A stretch of 64,000 nucleotides of DNA from Candidatus Woesearchaeota archaeon. Its GTDB lineage: Archaea; Nanobdellota; Nanobdellia; Woesearchaeales; WJKL01. The translations under genes were made by a program, and so were the position numbers. Below the pieces are notes generated by a model that saw only the letters and a list, made by a program, of their open reading frames with translations, ran no database searches and was not told the origin of the DNA. How positions within the stretch are numbered: position 1 is the first letter of the stretch; each line of letters starts with the position of its first letter. Below, piece by piece: positions 34,750 through 42,508 of this stretch. The stretch covers positions 107,448 to 171,447 of the forward strand of contig JAHWIR010000010.1 in assembly GCA_019322435.1 (NCBI GenBank). The letters run 5' to 3'.

Positions 34750-36030
34750 TTATTCTATTCTTGCAATAGCACACTTATCAACATCTATATATTTGTTAGC
34801 TACCCTCATAACATCTTCTTGGCTAATCCGTTGTATTTTCTTTCGATAATCTCTAAAACTTTCAACACCTTTCTCAAACATCTCTGATGTTAAAAGAGAC
34901 TTTGCTCTATCCTCATCTCCTTCATTATCTAAGTAATGGCCAGAAATCAAATAAGCCTTGACCTTCTCCAACTCTTCAACTGAAACAGACTCAGTCTGAA
35001 TCCTTTTAATTTCTTTTAAGATTATATCAATAATAGCATCAGTATCATTTTTTACAGAATTAAAATCAACAGAAAAATAACTATAATCATCAAGAGCATC
35101 ATATTCAGAACTAATGCTATACACTAATCCTCTTTTTTCCCTAACTTCCTGAAAAAGCCTTCCAGTCATCCTCTCTTCACTACTTACTAACAAACTATCA
35201 ATAAGATCTATCACATCCATATCAGGGTCATTAATGCCAAGAATCTTTTTACCATTTCTTAATTGCCATCCAACTGTAACATAAGACCCTTCATCAACCC
35301 AGCCATCGTCTACAGCTACCCTCCTTTTAGAAATACACGGTTCAATAACAGATTCTAATCCAGGAATTTTCTTTTTTTCTGATTTTTCGAATCTACTTGC
35401 TATTCCATTATAAGTTTCTTCATCAATATCACCAATTATACAAAGAACAACATTATTAGGAACATAAAACTCTTTATATCTATTAAATACATAATCTCTT
35501 TCTAAATCAGAAACTATTTCAATAGTTCCTTCAACAGGCATCTTCATTGGGTGTTCTTTAAAAAGCGTTTTAAAAAATAATCTCTCCAAGGAATTTTCTA
35601 TAGAATCAGCATTCTCTCTTATCTCATTTAAAACAGCCTTTCTTTCAATCTCAAACTTTCTAGGTCCAAAATCAGAATTAAATAAAATATCATATAATAC
35701 TCTCAAAGCAAGGTCAGCATGATCTTTAGATATCCTTATTGTGTATGATGTGTAGTCTGGATTTGTTTCAGCATTCCATCTGCCACCAACCCCTTCTATA
35801 GCATCTAAAACCTTTATATTACTTAAATTATCCGTTCCTCTAAAAAGCATATGCTCTATGTAATGTGCCAATCCTGAATCACCATTTCTCTCATAATTAG
35901 ATCCAACACAGATACCAGAATAAATAGTTAGACAACCATCGTTCCTATGTTGAGTTATCAATCTCAATCCATTTTGGAGCACATTTCTTTGCACAACAGT
36001 TCCATCATCCAATGCTATTTCTTCTGTCAT
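34750..36030 (-). CDS. M16-family zinc metallopeptidase
   Basis: 426 residues. The inverted zinc motif HxxEH is at His56-Tyr-Ile-Glu59-His60, and the downstream Glu is in NEIRENADSIENSLERLFF. The C-terminal half is the second, inactive M16 domain (YVTVGWQLRN; LVSSEERMTGRLFQEVREKRGLVYSI). It matches bacterial processing-protease-like (YmxG/PqqL) monomeric forms. Without a signal peptide, it should be cytosolic. It is divergent in function from its neighbours. Confidence 0.9.
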   Translation of the reverse strand: MTEEIALDDGTVVQRNVLQNGLRLITQHRNDGCLTIYSGICVGSNYERNGDSGLAHYIEHMLFRGTDNLSNIKVLDAIEGVGGRWNAETNPDYTSYTIRISKDHADLALRVLYDILFNSDFGPRKFEIERKAVLNEIRENADSIENSLERLFFKTLFKEHPMKMPVEGTIEIVSDLERDYVFNRYKEFYVPNNVVLCIIGDIDEETYNGIASRFEKSEKKKIPGLESVIEPCISKRRVAVDDGWVDEGSYVTVGWQLRNGKKILGINDPDMDVIDLIDSLLVSSEERMTGRLFQEVREKRGLVYSISSEYDALDDYSYFSVDFNSVKNDTDAIIDIILKEIKRIQTESVSVEELEKVKAYLISGHYLDNEGDEDRAKSLLTSEMFEKGVESFRDYRKKIQRISQEDVMRVANKYIDVDKCAIARIE

Positions 36031-36145
36031 TCTAATATTTCTTTGTCACAAACTCCCTTATAGTACAGAATCAAATCAACGAGCTCTAACCCAAAACAAT
36101 CCGCTCAAAAGAAACTATATACACTATATATTTAAAGCTTACTCT

Positions 36146-36844
36146 TTATTTTCCAAACCTTCTCTCTCTTAGACTAAACTCTTGAATACATTTAACTAAA
36201 TCTTCTTTCTCAAACTCTGGCCACATCTTCTCTAAGAACGTCCACTCAGAATAATGGCTCTGCCATATTAAAAAATTAGAAGTTCGATGATTTCCTCCTG
36301 TTCTGATAATCAAATCAGGCTCAGAAGTCATATAAAGGAACTTTTCAAACTTCTCTTCATCTAGATCTTTAACATCAATCTTTCCATCTTCAATATCTCT
36401 TCCAAGCTTTTTAATTGCATCAATAACCTCTTCTCTGCCCCCATAAGCCATTGCAAAATTAATCCTATAATCATCATAATCCTTTGTCGCTTCCATCAAT
36501 CTAAGCATTTTCTCATAGATCTCTTTTGGAAATAGATGAATCCTTCCAATAAACCTTATCCTTATCTTATTTTTATGTATCTTCTCATGACGTTCTTCAT
36601 TATCAAAAAATTCAGAAAACAGCTTCATTAGATAATTAAATTCCAATTTAGGCCTGTTAAAATTCTGCATAGAAAAAGCATAAAGAGTCACTTCCTTAAC
36701 TCCAAGCTCTTTGCACCAGTCAACTAACTTCTCAACCTTCTCAGCACCATACTCATGCCCTTTCCAAGGCTCTTTCATCAACCTCTTTGCAAATCTCCTG
36801 TTTCCGTCCAGGATTATTCCTATATGTTTAGGTATTTGCCCCAT
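36146..36844 (-). CDS. uppS: Undecaprenyl/polyprenyl diphosphate synthase (cis type)
   Basis: 232 residues. Motifs: HIGIILDGNRRFAKR (catalytic Asp13), VTLYAFSMQNFNRP, and the late signature PDLIIRTGGNHRTSNFLIWQSHYSEWTF, with GGNHRTSN instead of the common SGEQRLSN. It elongates allylic diphosphates with IPP in cis to make the lipid carrier for glycosylation (dolichol type in archaea). It follows a hypothetical gene with 21 bp between. Confidence 0.92.
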   Translation of the reverse strand: MGQIPKHIGIILDGNRRFAKRLMKEPWKGHEYGAEKVEKLVDWCKELGVKEVTLYAFSMQNFNRPKLEFNYLMKLFSEFFDNEERHEKIHKNKIRIRFIGRIHLFPKEIYEKMLRLMEATKDYDDYRINFAMAYGGREEVIDAIKKLGRDIEDGKIDVKDLDEEKFEKFLYMTSEPDLIIRTGGNHRTSNFLIWQSHYSEWTFLEKMWPEFEKEDLVKCIQEFSLRERRFGK

Positions 36845-36865
36845 ATTAAAATCACATCTTCTTAA

Positions 36866-37375
36866 TTATTTATAAACTTTACTAAATATGCCAACAAATA
36901 CATCCTTTGGAATCGAAATTCCAGCTTCAACAAACAATTTTGCAAAATCATAGCCCTCTTCTTCAACATCAGCTCTGAAATTATGCAATTTACGTAAAGC
37001 ATACGTTGTCATAAATCCTTCATTAAAAGCCAAAGCAATATTATTTCCTTTTTCATTATAAATCTTTTTTTCCTTCAGATTAAGAAAACAATTCCCTTTT
37101 CTCCAACAATTTTTTTCCTCATTAAACCCATGATTAAATAACTCTAATTTAATTAAATCAACAATAATCTCTTCCTTACTCTTCTCAGCCAGATACTTGT
37201 CAACATCTGAAATACCATAAAACTCATAGAAATCCATCATATTTACTCTGTCAAATCTATAAACTCTGCCAAGATACTTCTTAGATTTCTGCTTTGTTTT
37301 CTTCCTTTTCCATCTGTTCTCAACAATATAGGCATATTCTGCCCCTTTTATCTTTTTAGTCCTGATAAATGCCAT
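36866..37375 (-). CDS. Hypothetical protein with transposase-like N-terminal module
   Basis: 169 residues. The first 40 (FIRTKKIKGAEYAYIVENRW then KQKSKKYLGRVYRFD) look like the beta-hairpin module found at the N-terminus of IS1634/IS4-like transposases and in many DPANN hypothetical proteins. No transposase catalytic domain follows; the rest is mixed alpha/beta with KNCWRKGNCFLNL and GFMTTYALRKLHNF. It is tightly packed between uppS and the large membrane protein gene (1 bp), so it is a regular resident gene. Confidence 0.55.
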   Translation of the reverse strand: MAFIRTKKIKGAEYAYIVENRWKRKKTKQKSKKYLGRVYRFDRVNMMDFYEFYGISDVDKYLAEKSKEEIIVDLIKLELFNHGFNEEKNCWRKGNCFLNLKEKKIYNEKGNNIALAFNEGFMTTYALRKLHNFRADVEEEGYDFAKLFVEAGISIPKDVFVGIFSKVYK

Positions 37376-37376
37376 T

Positions 37377-38936
37377 TTATTTAGGATTTTTGTAATTTAT
37401 CTTGCATTTCAAAGAAGCTATAACTGCTTTAGCAAATGCTCCTTCATCATCATCTTTTTTACTTATACCCACCATTTCAAAATACAAAGGACTATAAGTA
37501 GCTAACATTTTTCCTCTAAACTCATCACTAACTTTTCTTTCTTTCTTTACAATTTTATAAAATTGATAATCAAAGCTAAATAGCTCATGAGCCATAAGCA
37601 TCATTCTCTTGCCTACCTTTATATCACTTCTTCCAGAAGGATTTTTTAATTTTGCACCCTTTTTTGCCAGATAAGCATTAGAAGCCTCATTATCCAATAA
37701 AGATTTCAGCTCATCTTCAGAATCATAATCAAAACATTGTTCAGAAACATAACAAACAACATATCCATCATTAACATTAGTAATTGCTTTTGTATTAAAT
37801 ATACCAATGTTCTCTTTAGTTACTGCTTCTCCATAATTCTTGTTTTTTAATATCCCTTTATCAGGATGATCACCGGTATCTTTTGTAAATTGTTTAAACC
37901 CATAATCATATACTATTTTATCAAAACATCGCCATTCTTTTAATTTTGCCGCTTCTTCTAGAACGATTTTATCAAGATAAGCTTGCCTTAAATTTTCATT
38001 CTCAACAGCTTGTTTAAAATCAAAATTACTAGGCCCTACAAAGTTTTCTTTAACCCTAACTGCATTAGTGCTGTGATCAATTTCAACTCTTAAAGAATCA
38101 AATATTATCTTTGCAAATTTCCCTTCATCACTATCTTCTTTGCTAATCTCCTCAAACCTTTGCCTTAATTTAAAGTATGTTTCAAAAAAAGATTTCAAAA
38201 ACTTTTTACTTACATTTTCTCTCTTACCCTTTTCCGCAAGATTAAAGCATTGATAATCTAAACTAAACAATTCGAGAGCCATAATATTTAATTCCTCACT
38301 CCTTTTTAACCCTTTTATATTTTTGATTATCTGAAGCTTGCCTCTTACATTATAGAGTGCATGAAAAGCTTCATTATCTAATATAGATTTTAGCTCATCT
38401 TCAGAGCAAGCAAATTTTGGATTAAAACATTTTTCAGAAACATAACAATCTGGCTTAACTCTCTTTTTTTCAATACGAGTCATAGCAAGCGCTTCAAGAT
38501 GCATTCCCTCAGGCGCTTTTGAACCATCATAACTAAATTCTCGAGCCCTCTCCAGGTCTTTTCCACCAGTTCTTTTTTTAAGATTTATCAATCCAGGATC
38601 ATAAATAACCCTTCCAAAATCCTTCCATCCTTCACTAACTTTAGATTCCTCTTCAACCAATTGCTCAAGATAGCTCTGTCTTAAACTTTCATTATTAACA
38701 GCTTCCTTAAAACTAATCTCAGCAGATCTTTCAATCTTAGTAGATTCAATAACATGTTCATCATGCTTAAACAAAGAATAAAGTCCAATACTAACAGCTC
38801 CAATAGAAAACAAAGCACCTCCTAAAACCCAAGGCCAATAACTCTTTTTTTTAACTTCAGGTTCTTTCTTTTTCTGTTTATTTCTATTCTTATACGCCCT
38901 TTTTTCAGCTTTTCTTTTCTCTTTTCCTTTGCCCAT
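37377..38936 (-). CDS. Membrane protein with an internal duplication, unknown
   Basis: 519 residues from ATG 38936; the TATA at about 38957-38966 places the transcript start on it, so it is probably leaderless (a GTG at 38951 is upstream of that). A basic start, one transmembrane helix (about 33-54) and two copies of a domain of about 215 residues: FKEAVNNESLRQSYLEQLV / FKQAVENENLRQAYLDKIV, CYVSEKCF / CYVSEQCF, DELKSILDNEA / DELKSLLDNEA, LELFSLDYQ / HELFSFDYQ. Each copy has paired cysteines. No known family. Confidence 0.7.
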   Translation of the reverse strand: MGKGKEKRKAEKRAYKNRNKQKKKEPEVKKKSYWPWVLGGALFSIGAVSIGLYSLFKHDEHVIESTKIERSAEISFKEAVNNESLRQSYLEQLVEEESKVSEGWKDFGRVIYDPGLINLKKRTGGKDLERAREFSYDGSKAPEGMHLEALAMTRIEKKRVKPDCYVSEKCFNPKFACSEDELKSILDNEAFHALYNVRGKLQIIKNIKGLKRSEELNIMALELFSLDYQCFNLAEKGKRENVSKKFLKSFFETYFKLRQRFEEISKEDSDEGKFAKIIFDSLRVEIDHSTNAVRVKENFVGPSNFDFKQAVENENLRQAYLDKIVLEEAAKLKEWRCFDKIVYDYGFKQFTKDTGDHPDKGILKNKNYGEAVTKENIGIFNTKAITNVNDGYVVCYVSEQCFDYDSEDELKSLLDNEASNAYLAKKGAKLKNPSGRSDIKVGKRMMLMAHELFSFDYQFYKIVKKERKVSDEFRGKMLATYSPLYFEMVGISKKDDDEGAFAKAVIASLKCKINYKNPK

Positions 38937-39009
38937 AACACTGTTAGGCACCAGAGATATATAAACCTAATGCTTTTTCAGAACCTCTCTACTACCAGAA
39001 TTCGCCAAT

Positions 39010-39606
39010 CTAAGCTTTCAGCTTCTTCTCAATAATCTTCCCATTCTCTTCACTAAACACCTGTGCCTGGAACTTATACACATTCCTCTTAAGATTACAC
39101 CAGCAATCAGGACTCAACCCAGCTTTTTTGCATGCATTATTCAGAAATTCCTTAGAATCCCATCCCCATTCTACAGCCACCTGAGGCAATAACAAGCCAG
39201 CTCCAAACTCATCCCTTATCACAAGCCCATCCACGCCAATCTCAACTTTGTCGAGGTAATCAGAAGGCTTTTTAACTTCAATCTCAGCAGGCTTGGTCAA
39301 TACTGACAGCTCAACTCTCAGATCCTTCATCTGTTTCTTTAGTAAAGGCGGAAACCTTGGATCTTCAAAAGCAGCCCCTTGTGCAGCACTCACAACACTC
39401 TCTGCAAGCGATTTATTTGGCTCAGGAAAGCCTATACAGCCAATTAACTCCTCTTCTACATATAAACTCACAAAAACCCCTCTAATCTCTTTAAATTCCC
39501 TCTTAAGCCCTGTAGAAAGCTCATATTTTTTGCCTTCAAACACAGCAGAAATAGAATCTCTAGCAATGTTAATCAACTTCTCAGCTTGCTTAACAGTCAA
39601 CTTCAT
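39010..39606 (-). CDS. AMMECR1-domain protein
   Basis: 198 residues covering the AMMECR1 domain: LIGCIGFPEPNKSLAESVVSAAQGAAFEDPRFPPL and later VEIGVDGLVIRDEFGAGLLLPQV with WGWDSKEFLNNACKKAGL. The LRGCIG motif of the family appears as LIGCIG. Function unknown though conserved from archaea to humans; often next to radical SAM and MEMO genes, which are not here. The rpo11 gene lies 2 bp upstream. Confidence 0.93.
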   Translation of the reverse strand: MKLTVKQAEKLINIARDSISAVFEGKKYELSTGLKREFKEIRGVFVSLYVEEELIGCIGFPEPNKSLAESVVSAAQGAAFEDPRFPPLLKKQMKDLRVELSVLTKPAEIEVKKPSDYLDKVEIGVDGLVIRDEFGAGLLLPQVAVEWGWDSKEFLNNACKKAGLSPDCWCNLKRNVYKFQAQVFSEENGKIIEKKLKA

Positions 39607-39608
39607 TT

Positions 39609-39887
39609 TTATTTTATGCCTTTAAGAAAAGCAGATTTAAACTTATCAGAAACATTCTTAAGCCTCTTTGCAGCGTCTGTAAGCGCTTTTTTAGGGCTCT
39701 CTCTGCCATCAGTCTCGACAACAAACTTAGGAACACCAATCAGAGGATGGGCAATATTATACCCAGCAACCTTGACATGCTTGTCATTCCACAGCTCAGC
39801 TTTCAAAGCATTGCAGAAAGTATGGCTCTCTCCCTTTAATTCAAACACCATCTTGTTCTTCTTATCCTCGAGAATCTTTAATTTCAT
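39609..39887 (-). CDS. rpo11: RNA polymerase subunit Rpo11 (RpoL)
   Basis: 92 residues. MKLKILEDKKNKMVFELKGESHTFCNALKAEL (in part) and AGYNIAHPLIGVPKFVVETDG match the alpha-N-terminal-like fold of RpoL. It forms the assembly platform with Rpo3. Together with AMMECR1 it appears to be one transcript. Confidence 0.95.
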   Translation of the reverse strand: MKLKILEDKKNKMVFELKGESHTFCNALKAELWNDKHVKVAGYNIAHPLIGVPKFVVETDGRESPKKALTDAAKRLKNVSDKFKSAFLKGIK

Positions 39888-39924
39888 TTCAATGTTAGAA
39901 TTAACTGGTTCTTTAAAAACCTTT

Positions 39925-40929
39925 TTATTTATTAGAAGGAATCATATTTACAAATATCTTCTTAATTTTCCTAAACACATACGCCTTTGAGTTATCATTA
40001 GTTCTCGTCTGTTTTTTTGCTAATTTAAAGGAAGGCCAGTTGTATCCAGCTAAATCCTTCCAAGATCCAAGACGCCCTTTAATGGAGTACTCTTTGTTAT
40101 AAAACACAAAATCATCAACATTTTCCAGAGTTATTTCCTCTTGAAAACCTTCTTTTCTATACACTCTTCCGTCGGAAACAGCCTCTTTCAGATAAGGCAG
40201 ATACTCCTCTTTCATACCCCCTTTAATATCCTTAAACAAAGATTTTGGCTTAAACCAGAAGTCAAATCTCCAAGCCTCAGCAAGATAATTTGTTCTTATT
40301 ATATTCAAGATAAGCTTATCATAATTAAAGCTTCGCAGCCTCTCTAAAGCCATTTCAAGACCATTTCTCTTTACTCTATCACGCACATCATCAATAAATT
40401 CTTCTGCACCAGAAACAACATATATTTCCTTAAAAGGCTTCTGCATCCTTCCTTCCAACCAAAGTGTTTCTTTGTCCCCTTCCTTAGTCATATCCTGTAC
40501 TAGCTCGATAGTATAGACACCAGTTTTCCACTTCACACCCCCTTCGTTGATATTGAAATAGCAAGGAGCTTCCCTGTTGAATTCAACCAATTCTTTACAA
40601 TTTTTCTCGTCCTTATAGAACTTGTTAGGGTCATTTACAAATACTAGAAAATCCGGTTTAACCTCCTCATCAAACTCTTTCTGAGAAATATCCTCTAGCC
40701 TTTTCTCAGGCTCATAAGCATAAAAAGTATTGCCATAACCTAAGATTGCTTCAACACTTCCATTGCCCTTTCTGACAATTTTCTCGCAAGCATAATCAAT
40801 AATATCCCCTATTGTCTCAATCCCATGCAAATCGCATTCAGCCATTTTCTCGTCGATAAATCCCTCATTCCCAGATTGTCCCAGCATGGGACAATGTAGG
40901 ACTATCCCATTTTCACAAGCCTCCAGCAC
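39925..40929 (-). CDS. Tam41-like CDP-lipid synthase candidate
   Basis: 334 residues from the first ATG; ATG 40845 (MAECDLHGIETIGD) is an attractive shorter start because the preceding stretch contains an operator-like palindrome. Likeness to mitochondrial phosphatidate cytidylyltransferase Tam41: AILGYGNTFYAY (G-S-G nucleotidyltransferase position), KPDFLVFVNDPNKF (acidic strand), WKTGVYTIELVQDM, LWLEGRMQKPFKEIY and LILNIIRTNYLAEAWRFD. If right, it would activate an archaeal lipid with CTP, a role usually given to membrane CarS. The first ATG overlaps the METTL5-like gene by 28 bp. Confidence 0.55.
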   Translation of the reverse strand: MLEACENGIVLHCPMLGQSGNEGFIDEKMAECDLHGIETIGDIIDYACEKIVRKGNGSVEAILGYGNTFYAYEPEKRLEDISQKEFDEEVKPDFLVFVNDPNKFYKDEKNCKELVEFNREAPCYFNINEGGVKWKTGVYTIELVQDMTKEGDKETLWLEGRMQKPFKEIYVVSGAEEFIDDVRDRVKRNGLEMALERLRSFNYDKLILNIIRTNYLAEAWRFDFWFKPKSLFKDIKGGMKEEYLPYLKEAVSDGRVYRKEGFQEEITLENVDDFVFYNKEYSIKGRLGSWKDLAGYNWPSFKLAKKQTRTNDNSKAYVFRKIKKIFVNMIPSNK

Positions 40930-41462
40930 CCCACTGGAATATACTCCACCTTCTTCTTATGATACTCCATTGTCTGCTTCAAAGGCCATCTGAACTCCCA
41001 ATAGCCCTCAACCTCAAAGCCATTATCCTTAGCAACAGCGTCGATAAACTGCTTACTTTCAGCCTTATGAAATGAATAGATAACCTCAGCTATTTTAAAA
41101 GCTTTCTCTAAAAATACCTTGTCAGCATGCTTGTCTCCCTTTATTCCAAAAGGAGGATTTTCCACAATCAAATCAACTTTCTCGTCGAAAAAATCAATAT
41201 CAGAGACAACAAACTCAGCCTTATCAGCTAGCTTCTTTCCTGTTTTTTCCTCTAAAAACCCAATATTTTCTTTGGCAATATCCAGTGCATCTCCGTCGAT
41301 ATCAACAAAATAAACCTTCTTGGCTCCCATCAACAGCGTCGATAATCCAAGAATTCCAGTCCCGCAGCCAAGATCAGCAACAACCTTTCCTTTAATTTCT
41401 CGTCGATAAAATGCATTCCAGACAACTTCAGCAGCAATCTCAGAGTCGATCTCGTACTGCTC
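40849..41462. repeat. Cluster of TTTATCGACGAG-type motifs
   Basis: Minus-strand TTTATCGACG or near copies at 40849-40860, 41039-41048, 41183 (TTTTTCGACGAGAAA), 41294, 41337, 41401-41410 and a weaker one at 41454. They are read in different codon frames (FID, LST, YRR), so protein sequence alone does not explain them. Confidence 0.55.
40875..40895. promoter_or_regulatory. Perfect TTGTCCCA/TGGGACAA inverted repeat
   Basis: ATTGTCCCA, 3-nt spacer GCA, TGGGACAAT. It lies between the two candidate start codons of the Tam41-like gene, just past the METTL5-like stop. The half-site recurs upstream of the gene at 42509. Confidence 0.65.
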
Positions 41463-41540
41463 AAGCTTTGCTTTCGGCTCTTCAAAGCCCTTCAGCTGGC
41501 TTAAAATTACAGCCAATTGCTTTTTTGTACTAATTTCCAT
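40902..41540 (-). CDS. METTL5-like N6-adenine methyltransferase (COG2263)
   Basis: 212 residues. SAM-binding motif VADLGCGTGILGLSTLLMGAKKVYFVDID and catalytic NPPF (128-131) in DLIVENPPFGIKGDKHAD match METTL5, which methylates a single adenine in small-subunit rRNA with TRMT112. Start LEQYEIDSEIAAEVVW is also typical. No Trm112 homologue is in the window. The gene is the first of the minus-strand block left of the large intergenic region. Confidence 0.88.
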   Translation of the reverse strand: MEISTKKQLAVILSQLKGFEEPKAKLEQYEIDSEIAAEVVWNAFYRREIKGKVVADLGCGTGILGLSTLLMGAKKVYFVDIDGDALDIAKENIGFLEEKTGKKLADKAEFVVSDIDFFDEKVDLIVENPPFGIKGDKHADKVFLEKAFKIAEVIYSFHKAESKQFIDAVAKDNGFEVEGYWEFRWPLKQTMEYHKKKVEYIPVGCWRLVKMG

Positions 41541-41720
41541 ACCAACACCTCACTTTTCCGATTTTCACACTTTTCATTTTTTTCATTTACCCTCAAATAC
41601 TCACTTTTCTTATATTTTATTTAATTCTTATGCTTTTTCTCAATCCACCCATTTTCTTCTTTTTATCCAGGATTTAACTCACTTCTTTAACTCTCACTTT
41701 TCACTTTGCCTTAAACCCTT

Positions 41721-41955
41721 AAAACCTTGAATTCAGCATTCTCAGCCTCTCTAACCCCATTTTAGCGCATTTTTAGCCATTTTCAGAGTTTCTCAAAAAA
41801 CCAAAAATACCTTCTAAGGCTCTGTAGTGCTTGAATTCAACCATCTGAGCCATCCTAGACCATCTAAATTAGCCTAAAAAACAGCTATTTTTGGTCTAAA
41901 TTCCCTCAAAACCCTGAATTCAGCCTTCTCAGCCCTTCTATCCTTATTTTAACCT
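41721..41955. repeat. Three degenerate repeats of about 45 bp
   Basis: Units begin at about 41721, 41825 and 41908. Shared core: CCTTGAATTCAGCATTCTCA, with variants CTTGAATTCAACCATCTGAG and CCTGAATTCAGCCTTCTCAG, each followed by AGCC and an ATTTTA block. Spacing is about 104 and 83 bp. Confidence 0.65.
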
Positions 41956-42326
41956 CACTTTTCATTCACCTAGCCTATTTGAGCAAAATATACCCCTCTT
42001 TTCCCCAAATTTTTAGCTAGATCCAATCCTCACTTTACATCCAATGCTCTTTAAGTATCATCAAAATTTTCACCAAATTTTTCCAAGCCTTAACAACATC
42101 TTTGCCAAATTTTTTCCAAAATCAAATTTCAATTTTTCCCAAAAATTAATTCCAATCTTTTCCAAAATATTTTCATGCATAATCTTCCTTCAGATCTGAT
42201 TGTTCCAAAAAAACTTCAATTTCTTCATCACTCTTTCCAGGCAAATTTCAGCATATCTCCTCAGTCCCATACAGGACAATCAAAACCTTTCTACTGCCTA
42301 AATACATCCTTCTCAGCCATTTTATT

Positions 42327-42470
42327 GTCCTAGGACTATCTTAGGACTGTCCTAGTATTGTCCCAATAAAATACTCTATATATCCTCTTTTATTTAAATT
42401 TATCTATCTAAGCCAATTCTCATTCCCAAATATTGTCCCAACATTGTCCCAGAATAGTCTCTTGGGACAA
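42327..42470. promoter_or_regulatory. Cluster of TTGTCCCA/GTCCTA operator-like sites
   Basis: GTCCTAGGAC (42327-42336, perfect palindrome), TAGGAC-T-GTCCTA (42342-42354), ATTGTCCCA at 42357-42365, 42432-42440 and 42443-42451, TGGGACAA at 42463-42470. The last three sit directly upstream of the TATA box of the gene at 42509. Confidence 0.65.
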
Positions 42471-42474
42471 ACGA

Positions 42475-42485
42475 AATATTTATAA
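42475..42485 (+). promoter_or_regulatory. TATA box of the coiled-coil/HTH gene
   Basis: AATATTTATAAG centred 29 nt before ATG 42509, suggesting a leaderless transcript. The operator-like sites end 5 bp upstream. Confidence 0.6.
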
Positions 42486-42508
42486 GGTTAAGAGTTATAC
42501 TGTTTTAT

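Larger units (their letters stand above)
41541..42508. other. 968-bp gene-free region between diverging gene blocks
   Basis: No credible reading frame, tRNA or rRNA. The plus strand is strongly pyrimidine-rich with frequent CTCACTTTT runs. It contains three degenerate repeats (41721-41955), many TTTTAG/CCATTTT blocks and, in the last 250 bp, several TTGTCCCA sites. It is the longest such stretch in the window and divides a minus-strand gene block from a plus-strand one. Confidence 0.85.

Noticed and set aside
41721..41955. CRISPR-like array
   Set aside because: Only three degenerate units with unequal spacing and no cas genes; repeats are not identical.
41541..42508. Origin recognition boxes of the known archaeal ORB type
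   Set aside because: No sequence like the euryarchaeal or crenarchaeal ORB and no cdc6/orc1 gene in the window; kept only as a hypothesis.
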